DNA of 64,000 nt from NCBI RefSeq assembly GCF_018343535.1, contig NZ_JAGYPF010000003.1, forward strand, positions 913,149-977,148, read 5' to 3'. Made by a program: the position numbers and the translations under genes. The notes beneath the pieces were generated by a model. The model was not told where the DNA came from, made no database searches, and saw nothing but the letters and a program-made list of their open reading frames with translations. This document shows, piece by piece, positions 43,979 to 52,957 of the stretch (position 1 is its first letter; each line of letters begins with the position of its first letter). The stretch comes from Neobacillus rhizophilus. Its GTDB lineage: Bacteria; Bacillota; Bacilli; Bacillales; Cytobacillaceae.

Positions 43979-44476
43979 TCAGCTCTTTTGAGCATTCATT
44001 GCTTCCCATTCTTCTTTGCTAGGACCATATACGCCAGGAACCTTCAAGTCAGCTTGTCTCATAAGGACAGTCAATTGTCCGCGATGATGAGCCTGATGTT
44101 GAATTAGCAGACGGAAAACAGCCTGAACTGGCATGTCCATTCCAAATAAATTCACCATTTTGTTCATATTTTCATCTGAAACCTGTTCAGGAAATGCTTG
44201 TGTTAACCGCTGATTTACTGTTTTATAGGTCTCGCTAATTTCAGCGGCTGATTTTGGTGCTTCTTTTTGAAGATCAGGAATCTCGAATTTTAATCCTACC
44301 TGTGAAGGAAAGTAGTAAACTGCTCCAGTAATGTGCCAAGCCAGGCTTCCAATGCTGTATAATCCTGGTGAAACTTCCTGATTCAACGATTCATCTGTCA
44401 GTGCATCCAGTACTTTTTGGGTAACAGCTGCTTCTTGTTTCCATTCGTTTAAGAAATCATTTACTGATGTAAACAT
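43979..44476 (-). CDS. DinB-family metal-dependent protein
   Basis: A 165-residue four-helix bundle of the DinB/YfiT group. The three histidines of the metal site are visible: His48 (SLAWHIT), His127 and His131 (IQHQAHHRGQ). Members include bacillithiol-dependent transferases, but most are uncharacterised. ATG 44476 is chosen because AAGGAGG precedes it; the upstream frame start at 44509 has none. Single gene with terminator. Confidence 0.85.
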   Translation of the reverse strand: MFTSVNDFLNEWKQEAAVTQKVLDALTDESLNQEVSPGLYSIGSLAWHITGAVYYFPSQVGLKFEIPDLQKEAPKSAAEISETYKTVNQRLTQAFPEQVSDENMNKMVNLFGMDMPVQAVFRLLIQHQAHHRGQLTVLMRQADLKVPGVYGPSKEEWEAMNAQKS

Positions 44477-44699
44477 TCCATTCCCTCCTTGAATTGGCAA
44501 AACTTTCATCTTTAAACAAGTTTTTCATATTCATTGTATCATGTTCAGCTAACTATTCGCTTCTCTCAAAGGCTTATTAATCAAAGAATATTTTACAATT
44601 CAATCATCTGGCCCATAAAAAAAAGAGCGCAGCTCTTATTCAGTGAATGCACCCGATTATGGAAGATCAATTATTTTTTTTATTGAAGATAAGCGCCCG

Positions 44700-45131
44700 T
44701 TACTTTGAAAAAGGATTTCTATTTTTTTCTTTGTTCTCTATGGTCTGCTTTATTACTTGGGCTGCCCGATCAATGCGGATTCTCATTTCAGGTTCTGTAT
44801 GTTTTGGTAGAAAATCAGTTATCCAGACTAGTATACTTTCGTTATCATTCGCAGCAAAAACTTGAAAAGAAGCATGATGATGAATTAAGGGTGGTTTACT
44901 TCCTTCGATAACCGCATAAGCGAGCCGATATGATTCATCATCAATCGAAACAATCCGCTCACGTATTTTTCCTCCATGTGGGAAGAACAGAATTCTATAA
45001 TCACCATCTAACTTGGTATCCAAAGTATACCCCGGCACAAACCGTTGATGTACAGCACCGATATCACTCACTGCGTCCCATACTTGTTCAGCATTTGCTT
45101 CAATTACGATTTCTTTACGAATAGTAGCCAT
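44700..45131 (-). CDS. SRPBCC (START-like) family protein
   Basis: A 143-residue protein with the polyketide cyclase/START pattern: 'KEIVIEANAEQVWDAVSDIG' at the start, a hydrophobic-ligand cavity strand 'VWITDFLPKHTE', and the long C-terminal helix 'RIDRAAQVIKQTIENKEK'. Ligand and function unknown. AGGAGG lies shortly before the ATG. Stands alone between the DinB gene and the SDR/TetR pair. Confidence 0.8.
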   Translation of the reverse strand: MATIRKEIVIEANAEQVWDAVSDIGAVHQRFVPGYTLDTKLDGDYRILFFPHGGKIRERIVSIDDESYRLAYAVIEGSKPPLIHHHASFQVFAANDNESILVWITDFLPKHTEPEMRIRIDRAAQVIKQTIENKEKNRNPFSK

Positions 45132-45324
45132 CCCTTCTCCTCCTTACTCATTATTATATTTTTGATTGATATATAAGTCTCAAAATTTAATAATTAATGT
45201 AGTTTTTTCCAACCTTTTTATTTATTAGTTTTTAAAAGCGCTAAACTTACAATTTATAATATTTTACCTCACCCCAAATTATTGGTACTTTTTTCAAAGT
45301 CGTGAAATATACTGATTTTAAAAA

Positions 45325-45343
45325 TGAATGAATTGTTCATTCA
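45325..45343. promoter_or_regulatory. Operator-like dyad before the SDR-tetR operon
   Basis: TGAATGAA-TTG-TTCATTCA: perfect 8-bp arms, 20 bp upstream of the SDR start. Resembles sites of FadR-type TetR regulators; the TetR protein encoded downstream is the likely ligand-responsive binder. Confidence 0.65.
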
Positions 45344-45362
45344 AAAAGGGAGAGCTAAAAAA

Positions 45363-46277
45363 ATGGCGAATAATACTACAATAAAAGACTGGAACTTGCA
45401 GGACAAATATGTATTGATTACAGGTGCCACAAGCGGGATTGGCCTGGCAGCGGCACAGGCAATGGCAGCACGTGGAGCGAATCTAGGGATCATTGCTCGA
45501 AATCACCGCAAAGCTGAAGAAATTTCAACCCTATTAAAGTCACAAACAAGCAAACCAATTAATGTAGATGTATTTATTGCTGATCTATCCTCCCAAAAGT
45601 CCATCCGCCTAGTTGCAGCGGAAATTCTTGAACGGTGTCCAAGAATTGATATTTTAGTGAATAATGCAGGCGCTTTATTCGATACCTTTCAGAAAACAGA
45701 AGAAGGCGTGGAAATGACCTGGGCTGTGAACCACTTAGCCCCTTTTCTCCTCACCTCACTGCTTTTAGAGCGACTTAAGGAAAGTGAATCCGCTCGGGTG
45801 ATTAATACGGCTTCTCATGGGCATAAGATGGCAAAAGACGGCTTTGACTTTACCAATGTAAATGGAGAGGGTCTTTATAGAGGGTTTAAAAAAATAATGG
45901 GAGGACCGACCATACGCTATGCACAGACAAAGCTCGCCAACATCTTATTTACATCTGAATTGTCGCGTCGTCTAGAAGGAACAAATGTCAGCATTCATTG
46001 TTTCGATCCAGGACTTGTGGCAACAAATTTTAATCAAAATAATGGAATGATGGCCAAGGCAACTATGGCTGTAATGAATCTTTTTTCCCGTACCCCAGAA
46101 AAGGGTGCAGATACCTTGGTATGGCTTGCAGAAACAAAAGATGTCTCAAATCTTAACGGCAAATATTGTGTTGACCGACAACAGAAGGAACCGGCAGAAG
46201 TGGCAGCTGACAAAGAATTAGCTAGGAAACTATGGGAAATTAGTGAAGAACAAGTTAAGTTATCGATGAATGGATGA
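45363..46277 (+). CDS. Short-chain dehydrogenase/reductase
   Basis: A 304-residue SDR of the retinol-dehydrogenase-like group: NAD(P) motif TGATSGIG at about 20-27, 'ILVNNAGALF', Ser in 'VINTASHG', and 'YAQTKLANI' giving the YxxxK pair. GGGAGA lies 9 bases before ATG 45363. The tetR gene begins at its stop codon, so the two are cotranscribed and the dyad upstream likely controls both. Substrate unknown. Confidence 0.88.
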   Translation: MANNTTIKDWNLQDKYVLITGATSGIGLAAAQAMAARGANLGIIARNHRKAEEISTLLKSQTSKPINVDVFIADLSSQKSIRLVAAEILERCPRIDILVNNAGALFDTFQKTEEGVEMTWAVNHLAPFLLTSLLLERLKESESARVINTASHGHKMAKDGFDFTNVNGEGLYRGFKKIMGGPTIRYAQTKLANILFTSELSRRLEGTNVSIHCFDPGLVATNFNQNNGMMAKATMAVMNLFSRTPEKGADTLVWLAETKDVSNLNGKYCVDRQQKEPAEVAADKELARKLWEISEEQVKLSMNG

Positions 46278-46309
46278 ATATATTTGAAAAAAAGAAAAGA
46301 GTGAAGAGG

Positions 46310-46903
46310 ATGCCTCCATTAAATGAGCAGCAACTAGACCAGAACCGTGAAGAACGAAGAGAACAAATAAAGAGAGCGGCTCTAAAAGTATTTGCAAAGC
46401 GTGGAATTATTGGCACGAAAATAAGCATGATAGCCAGGGAGGCAGGAATCAGTCAGGGGCTTACCTATCGATATTACCATTCAAAGGATGAACTTTTTAT
46501 TGACCTTGTTAAGGATGCAATGGAAGAAACCGCCGAGGCCTTTGCATCATTGGAGAATATGTCGGGCTCTCCAGTAGAAAAAATCAAAGATTTAACCAAG
46601 AAAATGCTCGATACAAGCAATAAACATTCGTTTATGCTCATACAACAAGTACAAACCTCTGATGAAGTCCCAAACAAGGCAAAGGAAATTGTTCGGCAAT
46701 ACCCGATTCCCTCTTTCATTGAGCAGCTGATTCCCGTTTTTAAAAAGGGGCAAGCAATGGGAGAATTTTGTACGGGCGACCCTGCTAAGCTTTTGATGCT
46801 CTACTTCTCGGTCCTTTCCGGTTTGATGTTACTCCCGAATAAGGATGAGGAGGGTCATCAAGTCCTGGATGTAGATATTTTAATGAAACTTATAAGAGAA
46901 TAG
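46310..46903 (+). CDS. TetR-family regulator of the SDR operon
   Basis: A protein of about 197 residues: 'TKISMIAREAGISQGLTYRYYH' is the helix-turn-helix, and the rest is a helical TetR effector domain. Start choice is uncertain: an ATG at 46274 overlaps the SDR stop (ATGA), a GTG lies at 46301 and an ATG at 46310; I give the shortest, which fits the usual distance to the DNA-binding domain. Followed by a bidirectional terminator. Confidence 0.85.
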   Translation: MPPLNEQQLDQNREERREQIKRAALKVFAKRGIIGTKISMIAREAGISQGLTYRYYHSKDELFIDLVKDAMEETAEAFASLENMSGSPVEKIKDLTKKMLDTSNKHSFMLIQQVQTSDEVPNKAKEIVRQYPIPSFIEQLIPVFKKGQAMGEFCTGDPAKLLMLYFSVLSGLMLLPNKDEEGHQVLDVDILMKLIRE

Positions 46904-46962
46904 CTCCTCTTACGATTATTTCTATTAAGATGAATTTATCTCCAATCGAATGTTTTGCACGT

Positions 46963-47005
46963 AAAAAAGGCCCGACTACTGGATTAGAGCAATCGGGCCT
47001 TTTTT
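46963..47005. terminator. Bidirectional terminator
   Basis: AAAAAAGGCCCGA pairs with TCGGGCCTTTTTT (13 bp) around a 17-nt loop; serves the tetR gene and the convergent secreted-protein gene. Confidence 0.85.
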
Positions 47006-47050
47006 GTATTTCAGGGATTGGCCGGTGGGACAGTCCCCTAAACATACAAA

Positions 47051-48376
47051 TTATTCTTTTGTTGCAGCTTCAACAGTTGTATCTTCAGCAACTACATCGT
47101 CTGTGGTTTCTTCAACTGTTACAACTGTTTCCGTATCTTTCACAGTTACAGCTTGTACAGCTGAATTGGCAGCAGCGACAGCTTTTGCTTGCGCGCTTGC
47201 TTTTACGCTAGCCTGTGCTTTTTCTTTGTTTGATAGGGATGGGTTTACTTTTTCTGTATCAACTGTTTCTTCTTCAGTTACTTCTGCAGTTTCATCAGTA
47301 ACGACTTCTGTTTCAACTTTAACTGCTTCTTCAGCTCCTGCCTCAACAGTAACATCTTCTGCAACAACCGCATTAGCTTCTTCCGTGGCATCAGTTGTTT
47401 CTTCAGTAGCTTTATCAGTTACAACGGCTGCATCCTCTTCAACTGCATCTTCAGTAGTTTTATCTGCTACAACCTCGGTATTGTCCTCTACTGTAACTTC
47501 AGTTGTTTCTTCAGCTTTTTCTTCAGTTGCTGCTTCTTCGGAAACTTCCCCAGAAGCATGGACAGCTGCGTTTGCATTCGCGTGAGCTTTAGCCGTATCA
47601 CTTGCATGTTCGTATGCTTGTGAGTTTATTTTATTGGCAGCTGAAGGATTGACCTTAGGTTCTTTATTTGTGTCTGTGTCTGTGTCTATGTCTTCGTCAT
47701 CTGAATCTGCATCTTCTTCATTCTTCGAAGTTACGATACCTTCGTGATTATAATCGACCTTCTTTGAATCAGAATCTTGGTCGGCATTTTCGGTATCCTC
47801 TGCAGCGTCTTCAGAAGCAATATCTGTTGCTTGTACATCTTCCTTAACGGCCGCTTCATCTTCAGCTGTTACAGGCTCTTCTGCTTCCACTTCGGATTCC
47901 GTACCTTGCTCTACTACTGGCTCTTGTACCGGAGCTTCCTCGATTACCGGCTCTTCTGCAACGGGTTCTTTTACCGGAGCTTCCTCGATAACTGGCTCTT
48001 CTGCAGCAGGTTCTTGTACTGTAGGTTCTTGTACTGTAGTTTCTTCCACTTTTCCAATCTTGCCGAGAACTGCAGAGTTCGGATTAGCATGCATTTTTGC
48101 CGTTTCACTGGCATGCACACTCGCTTGAGATTTGGCTGCTTGTTGTGCCTTCGGCTGTTCCTTCACAACTGGAGTAGTTGGTGTAACAGGAACTGCAGGT
48201 TTTGACACGTTAACCTTCACTTTTTGTTCAGCCTTTACTTGAACGGTGTGTTGTGGTTTTGCCTTATCAGGTCCTGCCGCCTCGGTAAAATGTGCTCCCG
48301 CGAAAACTCCAAACGATACTGCTCCTGCTAATACAAAAGATTTCATCACTTTATTTGTGTTTAAATAATGTTTCAT
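47051..48376 (-). CDS. Secreted acidic low-complexity protein with three Ala-His-Asn repeats
   Basis: A 441-residue protein with a signal peptide ('MKSFVLAGAVSFGVFAGAHF', cleavage likely after TEAA). The body is Glu/Val/Thr-rich linker ('VQEPTVQEPAAEEPVIEEAP' and similar) separating three copies of a module of about 25 residues: 'ASVHASETAKMHANPNSAV', 'YEHASDTAKAHANANAAVH' and 'ASVKASAQAKAVAAANSAV', at about 85-105, 254-275 and 391-412. The consensus ASxxASxTAKxHANxNSAV suggests an amphipathic helix. No catalytic domain or wall anchor is seen. The ATG at 48376 follows a GGAG by 11 bases; it forms an operon with the gene upstream. Unknown function; a surface or matrix spacer is a guess. Confidence 0.75.
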   Translation of the reverse strand: MKHYLNTNKVMKSFVLAGAVSFGVFAGAHFTEAAGPDKAKPQHTVQVKAEQKVKVNVSKPAVPVTPTTPVVKEQPKAQQAAKSQASVHASETAKMHANPNSAVLGKIGKVEETTVQEPTVQEPAAEEPVIEEAPVKEPVAEEPVIEEAPVQEPVVEQGTESEVEAEEPVTAEDEAAVKEDVQATDIASEDAAEDTENADQDSDSKKVDYNHEGIVTSKNEEDADSDDEDIDTDTDTNKEPKVNPSAANKINSQAYEHASDTAKAHANANAAVHASGEVSEEAATEEKAEETTEVTVEDNTEVVADKTTEDAVEEDAAVVTDKATEETTDATEEANAVVAEDVTVEAGAEEAVKVETEVVTDETAEVTEEETVDTEKVNPSLSNKEKAQASVKASAQAKAVAAANSAVQAVTVKDTETVVTVEETTDDVVAEDTTVEAATKE

Positions 48377-48415
48377 TATCCTATTCGCTCCTTTAATTTT
48401 CGTATGCCGTGGCAT

Positions 48416-49321
48416 TTAGCTGCGGTTAACGGTTTTAAAAAAAGGAGCGGCTTGCGGCGGTGGTGAAGGCGGGGCATTCACCCATTGGGTATTCAGTAAT
48501 GCATCGCGAGTAAGGAACGGCTGGACAAGTCTCATTTCAAAGTACTTATTCCATTCAAACCACTTATCTACCAAACTAATGGTTCCTATTCCCGTGATAA
48601 CCCGATCATTTGATGAGCCGCCGGAATTAGTTGAACGCTGTGTTGGGTTACTTGCCTGATCGACTGGAGGCAGCTCTTCCCTACTTGAAGGAGCCTTGTC
48701 CTTTTCTACAGGAGCGGGCGACGGTGGTTCAATACTCACCGCAGGATTACTATTTGATATGTTGGGTTCTTCCTCTTGAGGCTGAAGTCGAGAAACCAAA
48801 TACGGTGATTCGATTTTATCTTTTGCCTCATAATCAGGGGGATTTTCAGTCATATCATATGTAAGTAGTTGTTCCGTTTTAAACCCGCTGTCTTTTTCCT
48901 GAGCAGCTGCCTTTTTCTCCTGGCCTGGAGTATTTACGGTTTTGCCAGCATTTTTTGTGTCTGACAAACCATACCCATTTCCTTTGGCCTGCACCGGCAA
49001 AGCTTTTGCCGTTTCATTAGCAGGTTGAGGGGAAGCGACCGGTTTAGGAGCAGCTTTGGAAGGAAGTGATTTAGCTTCCTTGCTGTTTTGTTTAGCTTGT
49101 TCAGGTACTTGCACCGTTTTTTCTATTGGTTTAGCTCTTTCAGCAATTGAAGGAACGTTAGCTTGTGCAGCTGAGTTCTTCGATGTTTCAGAAGTTTGTA
49201 CCATTTCTTTATTGGACTGTAACGGTCCATTTTGTTCACCCTTCTCAGCGAAAGCATTTCCTGGCAAGAATAGAGCTGCCCCCATCATAAGAGCTGGTAT
49301 TAGAAAATGGCGGAAGTGCAT
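48416..49321 (-). CDS. Secreted Pro/Ala/Lys-rich protein of unknown function
   Basis: A 301-residue protein with a signal peptide ('FLIPALMMGAALFLPGNAFA', cleaved about residue 25), a long disordered body rich in Ala, Lys, Pro and Ser, and a better conserved-looking C-terminal part 'VITGIGTISLVDKWFEWNKY' followed by a proline-rich end. ATG 49321 has GGGGGTGAG just before it; the longer frame upstream has no site. It precedes the acidic repeat protein by 39 bp. No family recognised. Confidence 0.7.
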   Translation of the reverse strand: MHFRHFLIPALMMGAALFLPGNAFAEKGEQNGPLQSNKEMVQTSETSKNSAAQANVPSIAERAKPIEKTVQVPEQAKQNSKEAKSLPSKAAPKPVASPQPANETAKALPVQAKGNGYGLSDTKNAGKTVNTPGQEKKAAAQEKDSGFKTEQLLTYDMTENPPDYEAKDKIESPYLVSRLQPQEEEPNISNSNPAVSIEPPSPAPVEKDKAPSSREELPPVDQASNPTQRSTNSGGSSNDRVITGIGTISLVDKWFEWNKYFEMRLVQPFLTRDALLNTQWVNAPPSPPPQAAPFFKTVNRS

Positions 49322-49903
49322 TGTCTCACCCCCTTTCCTCTTAACGACATTTTCATAGACAGCATTCGATATATTTAAACACTTTTTGACCATTTTTTCG
49401 CCCATTTGCAAGAAACGATTCTTTTCTCCCACAAGAATGATTCGAAAGAAGCAGGGGACAGTTCTGTGCTTCGTTTGTTAATAGGTTTCTGGTACCTATA
49501 CTGTTGGGGTGCTAGGGAAAATGCTAATAGGACTACACCATCACTGGAAGGAAAAATCCAGTTTATACGGACCCAATCCCTCTGAAAGGACATTCTACCT
49601 ACCGTATAAATAATTTTGATAAGAAATAAGGGGTGTTACTTTTGAAATATTTAGGAATGACTATTCCCTTTAGAGGATATTTTTAAAAAACGAAGTACAA
49701 AAAAACAAGAATTTTGTCGAATAATATAAGAGTTAAGCAAAAAGTCCGATTACACTAAGCAAGACAAGGAGCTAATCCCCCCTAAAAGAAGTAAAAAGGA
49801 AACTTTCTTAAGAACCAATACGATTTTTCTATCGGCCTGCATTTACTTACATATGTCTATATAATCAAAAATCTAAATTTTTTATATTTTCCGAGGTGCA
49901 AAT
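49322..49903. other. Gene-free gap with a GGGGACAGTTC element
   Basis: Contains a diverged copy of the dyad family (GCAGGGGACAGTTCTGTGCT around 49450-49472) and otherwise AT-rich sequence without a convincing frame. Confidence 0.5.
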
Positions 49904-50026
49904 ATGTCATTAAATCTTAAAAGGAAAGTGGTAGACAAGAAAAAAAAGAAGGAAATACTTGTTCGTAGATTAGATTTGCTGTTGCAACAAAACAGAAAAT
50001 TGAAGACTTATGGAAAAGAATCTTAA
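49904..50026 (+). CDS. Small basic peptide, 40 residues
   Basis: ATG 49904 with GAGGTG 7 bases upstream; the product is very basic with a Leu-rich helix ('VVDKKKKKEILVRRLDLLLQ'). It could be a small regulatory or RNA-binding peptide, or an accidental frame. I recognise no family. Confidence 0.45.
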   Translation: MSLNLKRKVVDKKKKKEILVRRLDLLLQQNRKLKTYGKES

Positions 50027-50234
50027 ATTCTAGTTATCTTGGGGTTTATTGGAGATGAATTTTACTTTCAATCTTTCATAGATTGAAACTCCTGAAACAC
50101 CCTATTATGCAATGATTCTTGGGAGCTGATCCTTATAAAAGGTTAGCACCCGATATATATTGCATAATCATATTCGAACTGTTCGTTAACACAACCTTTT
50201 TAAAAGTTCCTCTTTCCCCTTTCCTTTTTATTTA

Positions 50235-50380
50235 TCATCTTCTACATTCCTGCCTAGACACACCAAGTTTATCTGTTAACTGCTCCTGTGATAATCCTGC
50301 TCTCATAATGAAATTAGCAAAGGGACCGCTCCCTTTAATGAAGTCTTTACATTCTTTTAACACTAGGTTTAGAAAGAATA
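50235..50380 (-). pseudogene. Remnant of an XRE-type helix-turn-helix gene
   Basis: The minus-strand frame reads 'FIMRAGLSQEQLTDKLGVSR' and stops soon after, a clear helix-turn-helix but without the rest of a regulator and with no ribosome site. A more decayed copy lies at 21268-21308. Confidence 0.55.
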
Positions 50381-50427
50381 CTTATTTTCCTAATATATTA
50401 TAAGGAAGCTAGTTTAGGGGGGATTTG

Positions 50428-51807
50428 ATGAAGATAACCGTTGCTGGAGCAGGATATGTGGGATTGGTTACTAGTGCGGGTTTGGCTGAATTAGGGCATC
50501 AAGTCACATGCATAGACATTCAAAGGGAGAAAATTGACTTGCTTCAAAACAATCGTTTGCAAATCTACGAGCCAGGGCTTCGTCATCTCTTGGCAAAAAA
50601 TCTTCAAAACGGAAAACTGGTCTTTACAGTTGACCCTCATCTTGCCTATTCAAATACAGAAATCATTTTTATTGCCGTTGGGACGCCTGAGAAATCCGGA
50701 GGTTCAGTAGAACTAAAATATATCCATGAGGTTGCCCAACAAATAGCTCACTTTATTGAAAATGACGTCATTATTTGCACAAAAAGCACTGTGCCAGTTG
50801 GAACAAACGACTTAATTAAACAAATTATCGAAAATCAAAAGGCCCCGACGCTTCGGGCCGAAGTGGTCGCAAATCCTGAATTTCTCCGGGAAGGCTCAGC
50901 AGTTCATGATTTTTTCCATGGCGACCGTATTGTGATTGGTACCGATAATCTTGAGGCAGCTTCGATTTTGAAAAAAGTTTACCAGTCCTTAGACATCCCC
51001 GTCATAATAACAGATATTAGAAGCGCAGAAATGATAAAGTATGCATCAAACGCCTTTTTGGCAACGAAAATTAGCTTTATCAACGAGATCGCTAACATTT
51101 GCCAAAAAGTAGGGGCTGATATTGAAGAAGTGGCTTTTGGAATTGGTCATGATAAACGGATTGGTCCTGACTTTCTTAAAGCAGGCATTGGTTATGGGGG
51201 TTCTTGTTTCCCGAAAGATACAAAAGCACTTTTAGGAATTGCCAGTGGTGTTGAACATCATTTCGATTTACTAGCGGCTGTCATTAACGTAAATAACTTT
51301 CAACAATCATTGCCTGTTTTGATGGCAAAAGAAGCCATAGGCTCGTTACAAGGTAAAAAAGTAGCTTTGCTTGGATTAGCATTCAAGCCTGAGACTGATG
51401 ATATTCGTGGTTCAGCTTCCCTTAGGATTGTAAACGAACTACTTACAGAAGGGGCCATTGTCAGAGCTTATGATCCGGCAGCTATCCCAAATGCACAGCG
51501 CGTTTTAGGCGATACGATTGAATACGCATATGATCTTAGATTTGCTCTTCACGAAGCCGAATTGGCGATTATTGCAACTGATTGGGCACAAATCAAAAAT
51601 GCCCCACTTGAAGTATATCCATCCTTTATGAAAGACCCGATCATAATCGACGGGCGAAATTGCTATTCACTTAAGGAAATTCAAAAGCATTCGCTTACTT
51701 ATCTATCAATAGGAAGGCGCTGTATTTTTAAAGATAGTCTGATAGATGATAAAAAAATACTGCATTTTAAGGAGGAGGGATCATATGAAGATTGCCATTT
51801 TCACTGA
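50428..51807 (+). CDS. UDP-glucose/GDP-mannose dehydrogenase family (UDP-glucose 6-dehydrogenase)
   Basis: A 459-residue enzyme: NAD motif 'ITVAGAGYVGLVTSAGLAEL', 'VPVGT' and 'ANPEFLREGSAVHDF', catalytic Cys260 in GYGGSCFPKD, and 'GLAFKPETDDIRGSAS' in the C-terminal domain. It makes UDP-glucuronate (or a similar uronate) for surface polymers, as TuaD or Ugd do in B. subtilis. The ATG at 50428, one codon inside the frame opening, follows GGGGGG. The glycosyltransferase gene overlaps its 3' end by 23 bp, so both act in one pathway, perhaps a uronic-acid glycolipid or teichuronic-type polymer (inference). Confidence 0.9.
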   Translation: MKITVAGAGYVGLVTSAGLAELGHQVTCIDIQREKIDLLQNNRLQIYEPGLRHLLAKNLQNGKLVFTVDPHLAYSNTEIIFIAVGTPEKSGGSVELKYIHEVAQQIAHFIENDVIICTKSTVPVGTNDLIKQIIENQKAPTLRAEVVANPEFLREGSAVHDFFHGDRIVIGTDNLEAASILKKVYQSLDIPVIITDIRSAEMIKYASNAFLATKISFINEIANICQKVGADIEEVAFGIGHDKRIGPDFLKAGIGYGGSCFPKDTKALLGIASGVEHHFDLLAAVINVNNFQQSLPVLMAKEAIGSLQGKKVALLGLAFKPETDDIRGSASLRIVNELLTEGAIVRAYDPAAIPNAQRVLGDTIEYAYDLRFALHEAELAIIATDWAQIKNAPLEVYPSFMKDPIIIDGRNCYSLKEIQKHSLTYLSIGRRCIFKDSLIDDKKILHFKEEGSYEDCHFH

Positions 51808-52927
51808 TACATTTTATCCCGACATCAATGGAGTTGCCCAAACCCTTAAACGATTGACAAATTATTTAGCTGAGCAAAAAATTACCTTTAAAGTCTTTGC
51901 CCCAACTTCCACGGTAGAAGAAGATCAATCCTGCCCTATTCATCGATTTAAGAGCCTGCCCTTTTTCTTATATCCAGAATGTCGCTTAGCTGTACCAAAT
52001 CTTTTCGAAATCAAGTCAACAATCCAGGATTTTTCCCCTGATTTAATCCATGTTGCCACTCCCTTTTCCATTGGACTTTGCGGTGTTTATCTTGCAAAGA
52101 AATTAAACATTCCTCTTGTTGGCTCCTATCACACCAATTTCGATCGTTACTTACAGTACTACGGTATGCCCTATCTTTCAAAAATCACTTGGAAATATAT
52201 GCATTGGTTCCATCGACCATGTGAAAAATTGTTTGTTCCCTCCATTGATACGTACCAGCAACTAAAACAGCAAGGGTTTACCAATTTAGAGATTTTTCCT
52301 AGAGGCGTAGACTGTAAGCTTTTCCACCCTCATTATGATACCGCTGAGGTCAAAAGTCTCTACAAGTCTGAAGGAAAGTTCCTGCTTACTTACGTTGGCA
52401 GGCTAGCGCCAGAAAAGGATCTGGAAACACTTCTTGCGGTCGCAAAATCTATTCCCGCGGAATTAAATGAAAAAATACAGTGGTTAATTGTTGGGGATGG
52501 CCCATTACGTGAAAAACTCGAAGCTCAAGCACCAAATAACGTAATCTTTACAGGATACCTAAATGGGGAAAATTTGGCCCAAGCCTATTCTGCATCTGAC
52601 CTATTTGTTTTCCCCTCTTCGACTGAAACATTCGGAAATGTTGTTCTTGAAGCACTTGCTAGTGGCATTCCCGTCATCGGAGCGAATTCGGGTGGCGTAA
52701 AGAATATCATTAAATCTGGTGAAATCGGAATTTTATGCCCCCCGGGTAATGTGGAGGAATTTACAAAAGCCATTATTCACCTAATAGATAATATTCCACT
52801 TAGAAAGCAAATGGGGATAGCCTGTAGAAATTATGCCCTAACACAAAGTTGGAACAGAATTTTTGAAGATCTAATTTGGCAATACACAAAGGTTATAGAT
52901 GAACAGAACGAACGGAAATATGCTTAA
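51785..52927 (+). CDS. Family 4 glycosyltransferase (GT-B fold)
   Basis: A 380-residue GT4 enzyme. N-terminal 'IAIFTDTFYPDINGVAQTLK' with the acceptor-side loop, 'HVATPFSIGLCG', 'GSYHTNFDRYL' and 'FPRGVDCKLFHP' are hallmarks of diacylglycerol-linked mannosyl- or glucosyltransferases; the donor domain has 'LLTYVGRLAPEKDLETLL' and 'ETFGNVVLEALASGIPVIG' with the EX7E motif. ATG 51785 lies in AGGAGGAGGG context. Paired with the UDP-sugar dehydrogenase, it could add a glucuronosyl residue to a lipid. Confidence 0.88.
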   Translation: MKIAIFTDTFYPDINGVAQTLKRLTNYLAEQKITFKVFAPTSTVEEDQSCPIHRFKSLPFFLYPECRLAVPNLFEIKSTIQDFSPDLIHVATPFSIGLCGVYLAKKLNIPLVGSYHTNFDRYLQYYGMPYLSKITWKYMHWFHRPCEKLFVPSIDTYQQLKQQGFTNLEIFPRGVDCKLFHPHYDTAEVKSLYKSEGKFLLTYVGRLAPEKDLETLLAVAKSIPAELNEKIQWLIVGDGPLREKLEAQAPNNVIFTGYLNGENLAQAYSASDLFVFPSSTETFGNVVLEALASGIPVIGANSGGVKNIIKSGEIGILCPPGNVEEFTKAIIHLIDNIPLRKQMGIACRNYALTQSWNRIFEDLIWQYTKVIDEQNERKYA

Positions 52928-52957
52928 GATAAGACAGAAGGATAATGTGTAATAAAA

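Noticed and set aside
47004..47585. Long Ser/Thr/Val-rich plus-strand frame
   Set aside because: It is the antisense of the Glu/Val/Thr-rich secreted protein gene, whose signal peptide and ribosome site support the minus strand.
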